61,711 nucleotides of DNA from Clostridiales bacterium (GTDB lineage: Bacteria > Bacillota > Clostridia > Peptostreptococcales > Anaerovoracaceae): positions 1 to 61,711 of the forward strand of contig SVCU01000012.1 in the NCBI GenBank assembly GCA_015058215.1, written 5' to 3'. The position numbers and the translations under genes are program-made. How positions within the stretch are numbered: position 1 is the stretch's first letter; every line of letters starts with the position of its first letter. Of the stretch, positions 18,298 to 27,645 are shown one piece after another. The notes under the pieces are model-generated. The model saw only the letters and a list, made by a program, of their open reading frames with translations. It was not told the DNA's origin and made no database searches.

Positions 18298-19737
18298 TTA
18301 TGATTCCTCCTCTGCAGCGTTTGCTGCTTTTGCTTCGGTAGTTGCTGCTGGTGCGGTGCCGGCGGCATCGGCGAAAATGCCTTTGCGCTTCCGGTCCATC
18401 ATTTCTTCCAGCCGTTCGATGTAAATCTCATAGTTGGAAACGTTGGGCACCCGTTCCAGGCGGTTCTCCGCCGGATACCAGACCTTGCTGATGCCGCCTG
18501 CGCCCAGGGCGATGATGGTCTGGTTTTCCTCCATGATCTTCATATTGTACAGGTTCTCCGTTCCCGGCAGGGCGTAGCCCACGTTCTCGAAGTTGCCTGT
18601 CATCTGCTTTTGTCGGTACAGATAGTAGGGTCTGTACCCCGCTTCTGCCAGCATGCGGCTTCCCGCCTCCAGCATCCGCTTCACTTTATTTCCCTGGTGA
18701 TAATTATAGTCCTTTTCCTGTTCGATCAAACGGGAGGCTCTCTTTACCGCCAAAGTATGCACTGTAATGTTTGCGGGACGAAGGTCCAGCATTTCCTGCA
18801 GACTGTTTACGAAGTCTTCCGGTTCTTCTCCGGGAAGGCCGGCGATCAGGTCTGCATTGACCACGGGCATGGCCACGTTTTTAGCCATTTGGAAGGCCTG
18901 ACGGATCTCTTCGGGGGTGTGGTTCCGGCCGATGCGGTCCAGGGTCTCCTGCTTCATGGTCTGGGGGTTGATGCTGATGCGTTCTGCCCCGCTGTCCAGA
19001 ATGGCCTGCAGTTTTTCCTCGGTGATGGTGTCCGGTCTCCCCGATTCCACGGTGAATTCCCGGCACTGGGAAAGGTCGAAGGATGCTCTGGTGTGAGCCA
19101 GAAGATCCGCAAGCTGTTCTGCGGTCAGAGTGGTGGGAGTGCCGCCGCCCATGTACACGGACTCTACGATGAGGCCGCAGCGGCGGGTCTCCGCCCCGGC
19201 GAAAGCGATTTCTTTCTTCAGGGCTTCCAGGTATCGGGCAATGGCTTCCGGCTTCCCCTGGTTGGAAGTGAAGGAACAGTAGAGGCACCGGGTGGGACAG
19301 AAAGGAATGCCGATGTAGACGGCCACTTTTCTGGGGTCCCCTTCTCCCATGGTCTCCTGCTGTACCTGCCAGGTCTCCGCCAGCAGGCGGATCTTCTCCG
19401 GATCCAGATAATAGCGTTCTTTCAGGGTTTCCGCCGCCCCTTCCGGGCTGCCGGTGCGATGCACCAGTTCACCGAAGAGTTTTACCGGGCGGACACCGGT
19501 AAGGATGCCCCATTCGGGGGTCTTCCCCGTATGGCGGGAAAGTTCCTGCCACAGCCAGCGCTTGCAGTCATCTTTCTCGATGATGCCGTCCGGCAGGCGG
19601 ATCAGGGTATCCTCCGGCAGCACTTCCCATTCCGTCCCCTCTTCCAGCACCTGGTATTCGGAGGGCGGGAGGAACATGCGTACCAGTTCTTTCAGGTCAT
19701 AAGGCCGTTCGGCCTGGTTGCAGTCGATCTTATACAA
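18298..19737 (-). CDS. hemZ: HemZ-type coproporphyrinogen III dehydrogenase-like radical SAM protein
   Basis: 479 residues from a TTG at 19737. The TTG has AAGGAG ten bases upstream and lies in the last codons of the MBL gene (8-base overlap), while the longer open frame lies wholly inside that gene. The radical SAM cluster motif is C-P-T-R-C-L-Y-C (CxxxCxxC) near residue 160, followed by the YMGGGTPT motif near 205. The N-terminal 150 residues are the HemZ-specific region. HemZ relatives are annotated as oxygen-independent coproporphyrinogen dehydrogenase; some HemN-like proteins instead act as heme chaperones, so the reaction is not certain. It sits in the usual clostridial order relA-dtd-MBL-hemZ-aspS. 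Confidence 0.92.
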   Translation of the reverse strand: MYKIDCNQAERPYDLKELVRMFLPPSEYQVLEEGTEWEVLPEDTLIRLPDGIIEKDDCKRWLWQELSRHTGKTPEWGILTGVRPVKLFGELVHRTGSPEGAAETLKERYYLDPEKIRLLAETWQVQQETMGEGDPRKVAVYIGIPFCPTRCLYCSFTSNQGKPEAIARYLEALKKEIAFAGAETRRCGLIVESVYMGGGTPTTLTAEQLADLLAHTRASFDLSQCREFTVESGRPDTITEEKLQAILDSGAERISINPQTMKQETLDRIGRNHTPEEIRQAFQMAKNVAMPVVNADLIAGLPGEEPEDFVNSLQEMLDLRPANITVHTLAVKRASRLIEQEKDYNYHQGNKVKRMLEAGSRMLAEAGYRPYYLYRQKQMTGNFENVGYALPGTENLYNMKIMEENQTIIALGAGGISKVWYPAENRLERVPNVSNYEIYIERLEEMMDRKRKGIFADAAGTAPAATTEAKAANAAEEES

Positions 19738-20350
19738 AGGGATTGTACTCCTTTTCGTAGCCGATGGTGGTGGGTCTGTCGTGACCGGGGTAAACGGGGG
19801 TTTCATCGGGCAGAGCGAAGAGCTTTTCCTTGATGGCGGTCTTCAGTTTGCTGAAGGAGGAGCCCTTGAAGTCCGTTCTTCCCACGGAATTCAGGAACAG
19901 GGTGTCGCCGCTGAACAGGACTCCGCCCACGTAAATGCACATACCGCCGGGGGTATGGCCGGGGGTTTCCAGGAACTGCAGTTCCATGCTGCCCACCTGC
20001 AGGGTGTCCCCGTCTTCCACCCAGAGGTCTGCCGTCAGGGTGATGTCGTGACCGAACATGGAGCGGGAACCGTTCCAGTCGCCGTCTGCCAGCAGGTCTT
20101 CTTCCGCCTTGCAGGCCACCAGCTTCACGCCGGGGAAGACGTTCTGCAGCCGCTGTACGCCGCCGGTATGGTCACCGTGGCCGTGGGTCAGCACGATGTA
20201 TTCCAGAGTGTACCCTTCTTCCTGCAGGAAGCTTTCCAGCTTGCCGCTCTGGCCGCCCGGGTCCACTACAAAGGCTTTTTTGGTTTCCTCATCGCATGCC
20301 AAATAGGTATTGGTCATGATGGGGCCGGTATGGTATCCGCGTAAAATCAT
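19730..20350 (-). CDS. MBL-fold hydrolase, glyoxalase II-like
   Basis: 206 residues. The metallo-beta-lactamase motif THGHGDHTGG is at 55-64, the second metal histidine is in TPGHTPGG near 134, and the last in YPGHDRPT near 190. The two-metal site is therefore complete. Short, GloB-like members hydrolyse thioesters such as S-lactoylglutathione or related persulfide substrates; the substrate here is unknown. The ATG is one base past the dtd stop (TGAGATG), so translation is coupled. Confidence 0.93.
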   Translation of the reverse strand: MILRGYHTGPIMTNTYLACDEETKKAFVVDPGGQSGKLESFLQEEGYTLEYIVLTHGHGDHTGGVQRLQNVFPGVKLVACKAEEDLLADGDWNGSRSMFGHDITLTADLWVEDGDTLQVGSMELQFLETPGHTPGGMCIYVGGVLFSGDTLFLNSVGRTDFKGSSFSKLKTAIKEKLFALPDETPVYPGHDRPTTIGYEKEYNPFV

Positions 20351-20351
20351 C

Positions 20352-20801
20352 TCAAAACACCTTTCTGCTGTCTACGAGGATGGTAACGGGGCCGTCGTTA
20401 TCCAGGGAGACCAGCATATCCGCCTGGAAAATCCCGGCTTCCGTGGGCACTCCCTTGGCTTTGCACCGTTCCATGAAATCTTCATACAGGGCTTTGGCCT
20501 GCTCGGGGCGGGCCGCCGCAATAAAGCTGGGACGCTTGCCGTGACGGCAGTCTCCCAGGAGGGTGAACTGGGAAACGGCCAGGATCTTACCGCCCAGGTC
20601 TTTGACGGACTTGTTCATCTTCCCTTCTTCATCTTCGAAGACGCGAAGACCGGTGATCTTTTCCGCCAGATATTCACCGTCTTTTTCGGTATCGCCCTCT
20701 TCCACACCCAGAAGGACCATCAGGCCCTTTTCGATGGCACCGGTAACGGTACCGTCCACGGTGACGGAAGCGCGGCTTACCCGCTGCACTACTGCGCGCA
20801 T
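20352..20801 (-). CDS. dtd: D-aminoacyl-tRNA deacylase
   Basis: 149 residues, the family length. It has both signature motifs of the DTD active site at the dimer interface: SQFTL ([10 protein letters not shown] near 78-87) and the cross-subunit N-D-G-P-V-T near residue 136. It removes D-amino acids (and glycine from tRNA-Ala) mischarged on tRNA. GGAGAATAAATTT precedes the ATG. It lies 30 bases after relA. Confidence 0.97.
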   Translation of the reverse strand: MRAVVQRVSRASVTVDGTVTGAIEKGLMVLLGVEEGDTEKDGEYLAEKITGLRVFEDEEGKMNKSVKDLGGKILAVSQFTLLGDCRHGKRPSFIAAARPEQAKALYEDFMERCKAKGVPTEAGIFQADMLVSLDNDGPVTILVDSRKVF

Positions 20802-20831
20802 AAATTTATTCTCCTATTATATATATGGGTT

Positions 20832-23033
20832 CTACACCACGGCACGGTATACATCTGCCACACCGTTTACGTTGCGGAGTTTGGTCAGAAGCTTTTCCAG
20901 CTGGCCGGTGTCGTTGAGGGAAAGGGTCATGGTGATGTTGGCCACGTTTTCTTTATCCGCACGGGCGTTGACACCGATGATGTCCACATTGATCTCGTCG
21001 CAGACCTTGGAGAGGTCGGAGAAGAGACCGCGCCGGTCGTGGGCCAGAACGCAGACATCCACATCGTAGGACAGCTGGCCGTCTTTGCCCGTATCCCACT
21101 GCACGGCGATGAGCCGTTCCCGTTCGATCTCGGGCAGGCTCTGGATGTTGATGCAGTCCGCACGGTGGACGGAAATGCCGCGGCCTTTGGTGATGAAGCC
21201 GATGATCTCGTCGCCGGGCACGGGGGTGCAGCAGCGGGAGAAGCGAACCATCAGGTCGTCCATGCCTTCCACGATGATACCGGTTTCGTTGCGGCTGCTG
21301 CGCTTCCGCTGGCGCTCTGCCTTTGCGGCAGCTTCCTTGGCTTCCCGCTTTTCCTTTTCCTTCAGTTCCTGCTGCTTGGTTTCGTGGTACAGAGCAATCA
21401 GGAACACCGCCACCTTGGACAGCATCACGCCGCCGTAACTGATGGCCGTATACAGTTCTTCCGCACTGGGCACGTTGAAGTTCTTGGCCGCCTTGTTGAG
21501 CCACTGGTTCCGGATGATCTCCGAGGGATCGTAACCCTTCCGGCGGATGTATTTTTCCAGCATGTCCTTGCCCTTTTCCGTGTTTTCCGAACGGTTTTCC
21601 TTTTTCAGATACTGACGGATCTTGTTGCGGGCCGTGTTGGTCTTTGCGATCTTGAGCCAGTCGATGCTGGGTCCTTTACTGGAGTTGGAGGTAACGATGT
21701 TGACGATTTCGCCGTTCTTCAGCTGATAGTCGATGGGGACCATTTTGCCGTTGACCTTGGCACCGACGCACTTGCAGCCGATGGCGGAGTGGATCTTGAA
21801 GGCGAAGTCCAGAGGCGTGGAGCCCTTGGGCAGTTCCATCACGTCGCCCTTGGGGCTGAATACGAATACCTGGCTGGAGAACAGATCCACCTTCAGGGTG
21901 TCCACAAATTCCTTGGAATCGTTCACATCCTGCTGCCATTCCAGGGTCTGGCGAAGCCATGCCAGCTTCATTTCTTCCTGATCGGCAGAAATGCCTTCTT
22001 TGTATTTCCAATGGGCTGCGATACCGTACTCGGCGATGCGGTGCATTTCCTGGGTACGAATCTGAATTTCGAAGGGTTCGCCGTTTTCGCCCAGCACCGT
22101 GGTGTGCAGAGACTGGTACATATTGGGCTTAGGCATGGCGATATAGTCTTTGAACCGGCCGGGCAGCGGCTTCCACAGGGTATGCACAACGCCCAGGGCG
22201 CCGTAGCAGTCCTTGACGGAATCCACGATGATGCGGACAGCGGTCAGGTCGAAGATTTCGTCCAGATCCTTGTTCTGGAACTTCATCTTGCGGTAAATGC
22301 TGTAATAATGCTTGTAGCGTCCTTTGATCTCGGCGGTGATGCCCACATCCTTCAGATTTTTCTGGATGATGCCGATCACCTTATCGATGAACTGCTGGCC
22401 CTGGCCCCGCTTCTTGTTGACCTTTTCCACAAGTTCGCGGTACATATCCGGCTCCAGATGCTGCAGAGCGATGTCTTCCATCTCGAACTTGACGGTATAG
22501 ATACCAAGACGGCTTGCCAGGGGTGCGAAGATCTCCAGGGTCTCCTGGCATTTCTCCTGCACCTTGTGGGCGCTCATATAGTTGATGGTACGAAGATTGT
22601 GCAGACGGTCCGCCAGCTTGATGATCAGCACGCGGATGTCCTTGGACATGGCCAGGAACATTTTACGCAGGCTTTCCGCTTCCCGGTCTTCCTTGCGTTC
22701 AAAGACCAGTTTATTCAGTTTGGTGACACCGTCTACCAGAAGGGCCACTTCTTCGCCGAATTCCCGCTTCACGTCGTCGTAGGTGTAGGGGGTGTCCTCC
22801 ACAGCATCATGAAGCAGGCCGGCCACCAGGGTCTTTTCGTCCATGCCAAGCTCGGCCAGGATCTTGGTGACCTCGATGGGATGGATCACATATTCCTCGC
22901 CGGACTTCCGCAGCTGCCCTTCATGAAGTTCTTCCGCCTTGCGATATGCCCGTTCCAGAAGATCGATATCGTAGTTCGGATTGATGCGGAGTACATCTTC
23001 TAAGAATTTTACCATGCGTTGCGCGTCTGCCAT
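20832..23033 (-). CDS. relA: RelA/SpoT-family bifunctional (p)ppGpp synthetase/hydrolase
   Basis: 733 residues, full length. The N-terminal HD hydrolase domain has LLHDAVEDTPYTYDDV near 68-83 with the HD and ED pairs intact, so hydrolase activity is expected. The synthetase domain has the F-E-I-Q-I-R-T-Q-E-M-H signature near 325. A TGS domain follows (VFVFSPKGDVMELPKGSTPLDFAF), then the helical/zinc-finger region (RCCTPVPGD) and a C-terminal ACT domain. This is the Rel enzyme controlling the stringent response. It starts 9 bases after the secDF stop. Confidence 0.98.
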   Translation of the reverse strand: MADAQRMVKFLEDVLRINPNYDIDLLERAYRKAEELHEGQLRKSGEEYVIHPIEVTKILAELGMDEKTLVAGLLHDAVEDTPYTYDDVKREFGEEVALLVDGVTKLNKLVFERKEDREAESLRKMFLAMSKDIRVLIIKLADRLHNLRTINYMSAHKVQEKCQETLEIFAPLASRLGIYTVKFEMEDIALQHLEPDMYRELVEKVNKKRGQGQQFIDKVIGIIQKNLKDVGITAEIKGRYKHYYSIYRKMKFQNKDLDEIFDLTAVRIIVDSVKDCYGALGVVHTLWKPLPGRFKDYIAMPKPNMYQSLHTTVLGENGEPFEIQIRTQEMHRIAEYGIAAHWKYKEGISADQEEMKLAWLRQTLEWQQDVNDSKEFVDTLKVDLFSSQVFVFSPKGDVMELPKGSTPLDFAFKIHSAIGCKCVGAKVNGKMVPIDYQLKNGEIVNIVTSNSSKGPSIDWLKIAKTNTARNKIRQYLKKENRSENTEKGKDMLEKYIRRKGYDPSEIIRNQWLNKAAKNFNVPSAEELYTAISYGGVMLSKVAVFLIALYHETKQQELKEKEKREAKEAAAKAERQRKRSSRNETGIIVEGMDDLMVRFSRCCTPVPGDEIIGFITKGRGISVHRADCINIQSLPEIERERLIAVQWDTGKDGQLSYDVDVCVLAHDRRGLFSDLSKVCDEINVDIIGVNARADKENVANITMTLSLNDTGQLEKLLTKLRNVNGVADVYRAVV

Positions 23034-23042
23034 AACGAACCT

Positions 23043-25256
23043 CTACTTTTCCGCTTCTTCCTGTTCTGCGGCGGCACGCAGAACATTCTTCTTGGATTTT
23101 TTTGCGGTCTTTGCCACATATTTGGATTTCTTTCCTCTCTTAGCCAGTTCGTAATAAACGGGGCTGGCAATGGTGACGGAGGAAAGTGCGCCGGCCAGGA
23201 TGCCCACGATCAGGGGCACGCAGAATTCCCGGATGGTCTTGCCGCCCATGAACATCAGGGGCAGGATGGCCGTCAGAGTGGTGATGGAGGTCATCAGAGA
23301 ACGGACCAGGGTCTGGTTGATGCTGGTATCGATCAGTTCTTCCAGGCGGGTCTTCTTCATCAGACGGCCGTTTTCACGGATGCGGTCGAACACAACGATG
23401 GTGTCGTTGATGGAGTAACCCACCACCGTCAGGATGCCGGCGATAAAGGGATTGTTGATGGGAATGTTGAACAGGCCATAGATGGCGATGACCATCAGCA
23501 CGTCGTGGGCCAGAGCCACGATGGCACCGATGCCGAACCGCCACTCGAACCGGATGATGATGTAGACCAGCATGCAGGCGGATGCCAGAAGGACGGCCTT
23601 CACCGCGTTGTTGGTCAGCATTTTGCCTACGGAGGCACTGAAGTGTTCGATGGCCAGAACGTCATCTTCGGTGGTGCCGAACTTTGCATTGAAGTCTTTC
23701 AGCACTTCCTGACGCAGTTCGTTGTCCAGCGCGGAGGTGGTCTTGATCACGATCTCCTTGTTGCCTTCGCCGCTGTGGACCACGGATCCTTCCAGGCCGT
23801 TTTCCTTCATGATGTCGCGGATATCATCCACAGCCACCACTTCGCCCATGTCGATGTGGAGACGGGTACCGCCGGTGAAGTCGATGCCGTAGTTGAAGCC
23901 GCGGATCAGGCCCACTACCAGACCCAGTACGATGATGGCGGCGGAGAAAATGTAAAGCTTGTTCCGATGCTTGATATAAGTGAGTTTGGGGGTGATCTTC
24001 TGCATCCAGTGCTGCGCACCGAAGAACTTGGGAGAGATCTTGCCGCTGACCATGGATTTCAGCAGGAACTGCGAAACCACGACCGCGGTGAGGACGCTGA
24101 TGAAAATGCTGATCATCAGGGTCAGGGCGAAGCCCTTGACGGGACCGGTGCCGAACTGGTAGAGCACAAGACCGGCGATCAGAGTGGTCACCTGAGAGTC
24201 CACCACGGTGGAGAAGGCGCGCTTGAAACCGCCGTCCACTGCCACACGCAGGGTCTTGCCGTTTGCGAATTCTTCGCGGATACGGGCATAGATGATCACG
24301 TTGGCATCAACGGCCATGCCTACGCCCAGAATGATACCGGCGATGCCGGGCAGGTTCAGAACGGCGGCGAACAGGGCCAGCACCCAGAAGGTGGCGACCA
24401 CGTAGAGCAGCAGGGCCACGTTGGCAACGATACCCATGCCATAGTAGAACACCAGCATGACGATCAGCACCAGACCGATGCCCACGGCACCGGCGATGAC
24501 GCTGGACTGCAGTGCATCAATGCCCAGGTTGGGACCGATCACAGAGGTTTCCACTTCCACCAGATTGACGGGAAGTGCACCGCCCCGGATCAGCTGCACC
24601 AGTTCGATGGCTTCTTCGGTGGTGAAATTGCCTTCGATGACCGCCTTGCCGTCGGTAATGGGAGTTTTTGCCTGGGGGTTGGAAATGATTTTATCGTCCA
24701 GAGAGATATAGATCGCTCTGTCGGTAACACCGGTATTGATGTTGAAGATCTTGCCGGAAGAGGCCTGCTTCGTGGCTTCCGCAAAGGCCTTGGCACCGTC
24801 GGAGTTGAATTCCAGGCCGACGGCGGGGAGACCGGTCTGCCCCTGGGTCAGATAGGCATCTTTCACCATGCTGCCGTCCAGCACCACGGAGCCGTTGCCC
24901 AGCAGGAACAGAAGCTGTGCGGTCTTGCCGATGGTCTTGATGGCATCTTCCGCATTTTCCGCACCGGGAAGTTCCACGCGAATGCGGTTCTCCCCTTCCA
25001 CGGTGACGACGGGTTCCGAAAGACCCATCTGGTTGACTCGGTTTTCAATGATGGACTGGGTGCGTTCCATCAGGTCCGCAAGTTCCTCGCCGGTGGCTTT
25101 GGTCTGTGCTTCCATGACCACGTAGACACCGCCCTGAAAGTCCAGACCCAGCTTCAGGCTTTCCTGAACGGGAGCAATGGGACCCAGACCGGTGAGGCTG
25201 AAAATACAGGCCAGTATGATCAAAACTGCTGTAAGAGCTGCGATTGCTTTTTTCAT
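23043..25256 (-). CDS. secDF: Fused protein translocase subunit SecDF
   Basis: 737 residues; the ATG at 25256 (MKKAIAALTAV) begins the first membrane span and is preceded by AAAGGA; twenty extra upstream codons are rejected. Residues 1-415 are SecD: first span, D-F-Q-G-G motif near 38, a shortened periplasmic P1 region, and five spans with GIILGVGMAVDANVIIYAR near 310. Residues 440-735 are SecF: DFTGGTRL near 480 and GYSINDTIVVFDRIRE near 640. SecDF uses proton motive force to pull proteins out of SecYEG. The fused form is common in Bacillota. It heads the large housekeeping run from a recognisable promoter. Confidence 0.97.
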   Translation of the reverse strand: MKKAIAALTAVLIILACIFSLTGLGPIAPVQESLKLGLDFQGGVYVVMEAQTKATGEELADLMERTQSIIENRVNQMGLSEPVVTVEGENRIRVELPGAENAEDAIKTIGKTAQLLFLLGNGSVVLDGSMVKDAYLTQGQTGLPAVGLEFNSDGAKAFAEATKQASSGKIFNINTGVTDRAIYISLDDKIISNPQAKTPITDGKAVIEGNFTTEEAIELVQLIRGGALPVNLVEVETSVIGPNLGIDALQSSVIAGAVGIGLVLIVMLVFYYGMGIVANVALLLYVVATFWVLALFAAVLNLPGIAGIILGVGMAVDANVIIYARIREEFANGKTLRVAVDGGFKRAFSTVVDSQVTTLIAGLVLYQFGTGPVKGFALTLMISIFISVLTAVVVSQFLLKSMVSGKISPKFFGAQHWMQKITPKLTYIKHRNKLYIFSAAIIVLGLVVGLIRGFNYGIDFTGGTRLHIDMGEVVAVDDIRDIMKENGLEGSVVHSGEGNKEIVIKTTSALDNELRQEVLKDFNAKFGTTEDDVLAIEHFSASVGKMLTNNAVKAVLLASACMLVYIIIRFEWRFGIGAIVALAHDVLMVIAIYGLFNIPINNPFIAGILTVVGYSINDTIVVFDRIRENGRLMKKTRLEELIDTSINQTLVRSLMTSITTLTAILPLMFMGGKTIREFCVPLIVGILAGALSSVTIASPVYYELAKRGKKSKYVAKTAKKSKKNVLRAAAEQEEAEK

Positions 25257-25328
25257 AATCAGTGCTTGTCCTTTCCGGTTAGCTGCAGGCACCACAAAAA
25301 GGGCATCTGCTGCCAATATATAAAGGTT

Positions 25329-25357
25329 ATTTTACTACGAAAGTTCTCTTATTACAA
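25329..25357 (-). promoter_or_regulatory. Promoter upstream of secDF
   Basis: TTGTAA and TAAAAT with a 17-base spacer on the minus strand. It lies in an AT-rich gap 75 bases before the secDF ATG and may drive the run from secDF through rnj. Confidence 0.65.
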
Positions 25358-25404
25358 GAAAAACCCGTATCTTTCTCCGTATTTTTCTACATATATAGCA
25401 ACTT

Positions 25405-25800
25405 TTATTTCGTGCGGCCCACACCGAGAAAACCACCGGCTGCTCCGGCCAGCAGCGGCAGGCTGTAAAGGGGCTGAAACCAGTTGATTTCCGTGCCGGT
25501 CTGCAGAAGGATCCCCGCCGTTCCCAGAACGAAAACCAGCAGGATCGCCGCGGTCAGAAGGCCGGTCAGAAGCCCCCGTTTCCCGAAGATCTGTGCGCTT
25601 CCGTACCCCAGAAGCACACAGGGGCCGCACAGGGACAGCAGCATCCAGGGGCGGTAAAGCCCTTCCGGAAGACCGGTCAGGCAGAATAAGGCCGCGCCGG
25701 TCAGAACCAGTGCGGCAGTAAGTCCCAAAGAAATACCGTACAATTTCAAAAGCTTGCCGCCGAATCCCTTACGTCCTTCCTTTGCCGTTCCCATGCCCAT
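25405..25800 (-). CDS. Small membrane protein, TIGR04086-like
   Basis: 131 residues from ATG 25800, seven bases after GGGGAGG; an upstream ATG at 25824 has no comparable site. After a basic N-terminus (KEGRKGFGGKLLKLYG) there are four hydrophobic segments, the last ending in AGAAGGFLGVG. The size, the four-span layout and the position between yajC and secDF match the TIGR04086 family of uncharacterised clostridial membrane proteins. Function unknown; the position only suggests a link to the translocase or the cell envelope. Confidence 0.75.
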   Translation of the reverse strand: MGMGTAKEGRKGFGGKLLKLYGISLGLTAALVLTGAALFCLTGLPEGLYRPWMLLSLCGPCVLLGYGSAQIFGKRGLLTGLLTAAILLVFVLGTAGILLQTGTEINWFQPLYSLPLLAGAAGGFLGVGRTK

Positions 25801-25858
25801 GGCTGTACCTCCCCTTCCGGTCATATTCTTTTTTCATTTTATGCTCCGGAACATAAAA

Positions 25859-25887
25859 AATGCTCCGATGCGGATGCATGGAGCATT
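25859..25887 (-). terminator. Intrinsic terminator after yajC
   Basis: AATGCTCC stem with complementary GGAGCATT around a 13-base loop, followed on the minus strand by TTTTTTAT. It lies about 25 bases past the yajC stop. Confidence 0.8.
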
Positions 25888-25911
25888 TCTTACGTTAAGT
25901 ACGCCGGAATG

Positions 25912-26397
25912 TTATTCTTCCTTTGCAGATTCTTCTGCAGCAACAGGTTCTTCTGCAGCGGGAGCTTCTTCTGCGGGAGCAGCGGGTGCTTCTTCAGCAG
26001 CCTTGCCCAGTCTCTTGGGCTTTACGGCAGCCTTGGCGGGAGCAGCTTCTTCCTTCTTTTCTTCCTTCTTGGGTTCGGCCTTTGCAGCAGCGCTTACGCC
26101 GGTGCGGTCGGATTCTTCCACTTTCTTGGAAATGGCCCACTTTGCAACTTCAACGCGGACCTTGTCGGAACCCATCTGCAGGGTGATGACGTTATCCTTG
26201 ATCTTTACGACCTTGCCGAAGAAGCCGCCGATGGTGAGAACTTCATCGCCGATCTGCAGGCTGTTGCGCATGTCGGCAGTCTTCTTTTCCTGCTTCTTCT
26301 GGGGTCTGATCATCAGGAAGTACATCAGGACGAACATGGCTACCAGCATAATGAGAGGCAGGTAGCTGTTGCCGGTAGTAGGGGTGTTTTCAGGCAT
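25912..26397 (-). CDS. yajC: Preprotein translocase subunit YajC with acidic/Ala-rich tail
   Basis: 161 residues from ATG 26397 after AAGGAGG. One membrane span (about residues 12-30) is followed by the family hallmark MIRPQKKQEKK, then L-Q-I-G-D-E-V-L-T-I-G-G-F-F-G-K-V. The core ends near residue 95. The remaining 65 residues are a low-complexity Lys/Glu then Ala/Glu/Pro tail, while typical YajC is 85-110 residues. YajC associates with SecDF and lies upstream of it here. Frames extending to 26466 lack a ribosome binding site. Confidence 0.95.
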   Translation of the reverse strand: MPENTPTTGNSYLPLIMLVAMFVLMYFLMIRPQKKQEKKTADMRNSLQIGDEVLTIGGFFGKVVKIKDNVITLQMGSDKVRVEVAKWAISKKVEESDRTGVSAAAKAEPKKEEKKEEAAPAKAAVKPKRLGKAAEEAPAAPAEEAPAAEEPVAAEESAKEE

Positions 26398-26477
26398 GGT
26401 GATCCTCCTTAAGAGTATTCTTTTCTTAACAAAAAGAACTATAACAAAATATTTTTCAAAAAGCAATGTTTTTGTAC

Positions 26478-26506
26478 TTGCTTTTTGTTTTTCCCTGTGC
26501 TATTAT
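26478..26506 (+). promoter_or_regulatory. Promoter of the tRNA-Leu/tRNA-Pro unit
   Basis: TTGCTT and TATTAT with a 17-base spacer, ending 13 bases before the tRNA-Leu gene. Confidence 0.65.
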
Positions 26507-26519
26507 AACCATGTTGCGC

Positions 26520-26606
26520 GCCGGCGTGATGGAATTGGCAGACGTGCGGGACTCAAAATCCCGTGGTGGCGACACCGTATCGGTTCGACCCCGATCGCCG
26601 GCACCA
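26520..26606 (+). tRNA. tRNA-Leu (CAA)
   Basis: 87 bases with encoded CCA. Acceptor stem GCCGGCG pairs with CGCCGGC; the anticodon stem GCGGGA/TCCCGT closes loop CTCAAAA, so the anticodon is CAA, reading UUG. A long variable arm (GGTGGCGACACC) marks it as class II, and the T loop is GGTTCGACCCC. Confidence 0.96.
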
Positions 26607-26638
26607 TTTCCGATTCCAGCGCACAACGAAAAGAATAA

Positions 26639-26715
26639 CGGGGCGTGGCGCAGCTTGGTAGCGCGTTTGACTGGGGGTCAAAAGGCCGCAGGTTCAAATC
26701 CTGTCGCTCCGACCA
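26639..26715 (+). tRNA. tRNA-Pro (GGG)
   Basis: 77 bases with encoded CCA. Acceptor CGGGGCG pairs with CGCTCCG (one G-U pair); the anticodon loop CTGGGGG gives anticodon GGG; the T arm has GGTTCAAATCC. It is 32 bases after tRNA-Leu and shares its promoter and terminator. Confidence 0.95.
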
Positions 26716-26720
26716 AAGAA

Positions 26721-26750
26721 AGCACTGAAATCCACGATTTCAGTGCTTTT
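26721..26750 (+). terminator. Intrinsic terminator of the tRNA unit
   Basis: A perfect 12-bp stem (AGCACTGAAATC and complement) with a 3-base loop, followed by TTTT, five bases after the tRNA-Pro CCA end. Confidence 0.93.
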
Positions 26751-26790
26751 TCCTTTCCATAACAATCACAATAGCGGAGTTATTTACATC

Positions 26791-27627
26791 ATGGGAATCA
26801 TTGAAACGCTTCTTGTTACCACCACCCTTTCCGGCGTGGTGGGCACCGGCCTGGGTGGCCTCATCGGTGCCCTTCTGCAAAAAGAATCCAACCGTACCGT
26901 CAGCCTGCTGCTCAGCTTTGCAGCCGGTGTGATGCTCAGCGTGGTCTGCTTCGACCTGATCACGGAAGCTGTCGCCACCGAAGTAGGTGTCTACACCGTC
27001 ATCGCCGCCATCGCTGCCGGTGTCATCATTATTTATCTTCTGAATTACTGGATCGACCGGAAAACCAATCCGGAAGTTCCTCACATCGACGAGCATCACC
27101 CCAAAACCGCCGACGATCTGGACGAACTGATCCACAGCGACCACTACCGGGAGCACGCAAAGACCGACAACAAGCTGGCTCTCTTCATGGCCGGCGTGGT
27201 CATGGCCTGCGCCATCGCCCTGCACAACGTGCCCGAAGGCATGACCATCGGCGCATCCTATGCCAGCAACGACGGCGTCATGGGCAGCTCCGCCCTGGTG
27301 CTGGCCGTCCTCATCGGTCTGCACAACATTCCGGAAGGCATGGCCGTTTCCGTTCCCCTGATCAGCGGCGGCATGGGCAAAGTGAAAGCGGTGGTCATGA
27401 CCGCCCTTTCCGGCGCGCCCACCATTCTGGGCGCCCTTCTGGGCTTCCTGCTGGGCGACATCGGCCCCCTGGGTCTGGCCCTCAGCCTCGGCTTCGCCAG
27501 CGGTGCCATGCTCTACGTGGTTTTCGGCGAGATCCTGCCCCAGTCTTACCTGATGTACCACAGCAAGCTTCCCGCCTTCTCCGCCATTTTCGGCATTCTG
27601 GTGGGCATGCTGATCATCTTCGCATAA
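26791..27627 (+). CDS. ZIP-family metal transporter (ZupT-like)
   Basis: 278 residues from ATG 26791 (GCGGAG upstream); an alternative start sits inside the tRNA terminator and is rejected. Seven to eight membrane spans are visible. The metal-binding transmembrane motifs are HNVPEGMTIG near 149-158 and H-N-I-P-E-G-M near 178, the paired HNxPEG signature of ZIP transporters. A His/Asp-rich cytoplasmic loop (residues 95-135, HIDEHHPKTADDLDELIHSD) is typical too. Likely zinc or broad divalent metal uptake. It is a single gene ended by a terminator. Confidence 0.93.
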   Translation: MGIIETLLVTTTLSGVVGTGLGGLIGALLQKESNRTVSLLLSFAAGVMLSVVCFDLITEAVATEVGVYTVIAAIAAGVIIIYLLNYWIDRKTNPEVPHIDEHHPKTADDLDELIHSDHYREHAKTDNKLALFMAGVVMACAIALHNVPEGMTIGASYASNDGVMGSSALVLAVLIGLHNIPEGMAVSVPLISGGMGKVKAVVMTALSGAPTILGALLGFLLGDIGPLGLALSLGFASGAMLYVVFGEILPQSYLMYHSKLPAFSAIFGILVGMLIIFA

Positions 27628-27645
27628 ATATTCTTTTTACAGCCC

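Noticed and set aside
20310-25487. Two plus-strand frames of over 800 codons opposite relA and secDF
   Set aside because: Antisense shadows; the minus-strand genes have every catalytic motif.
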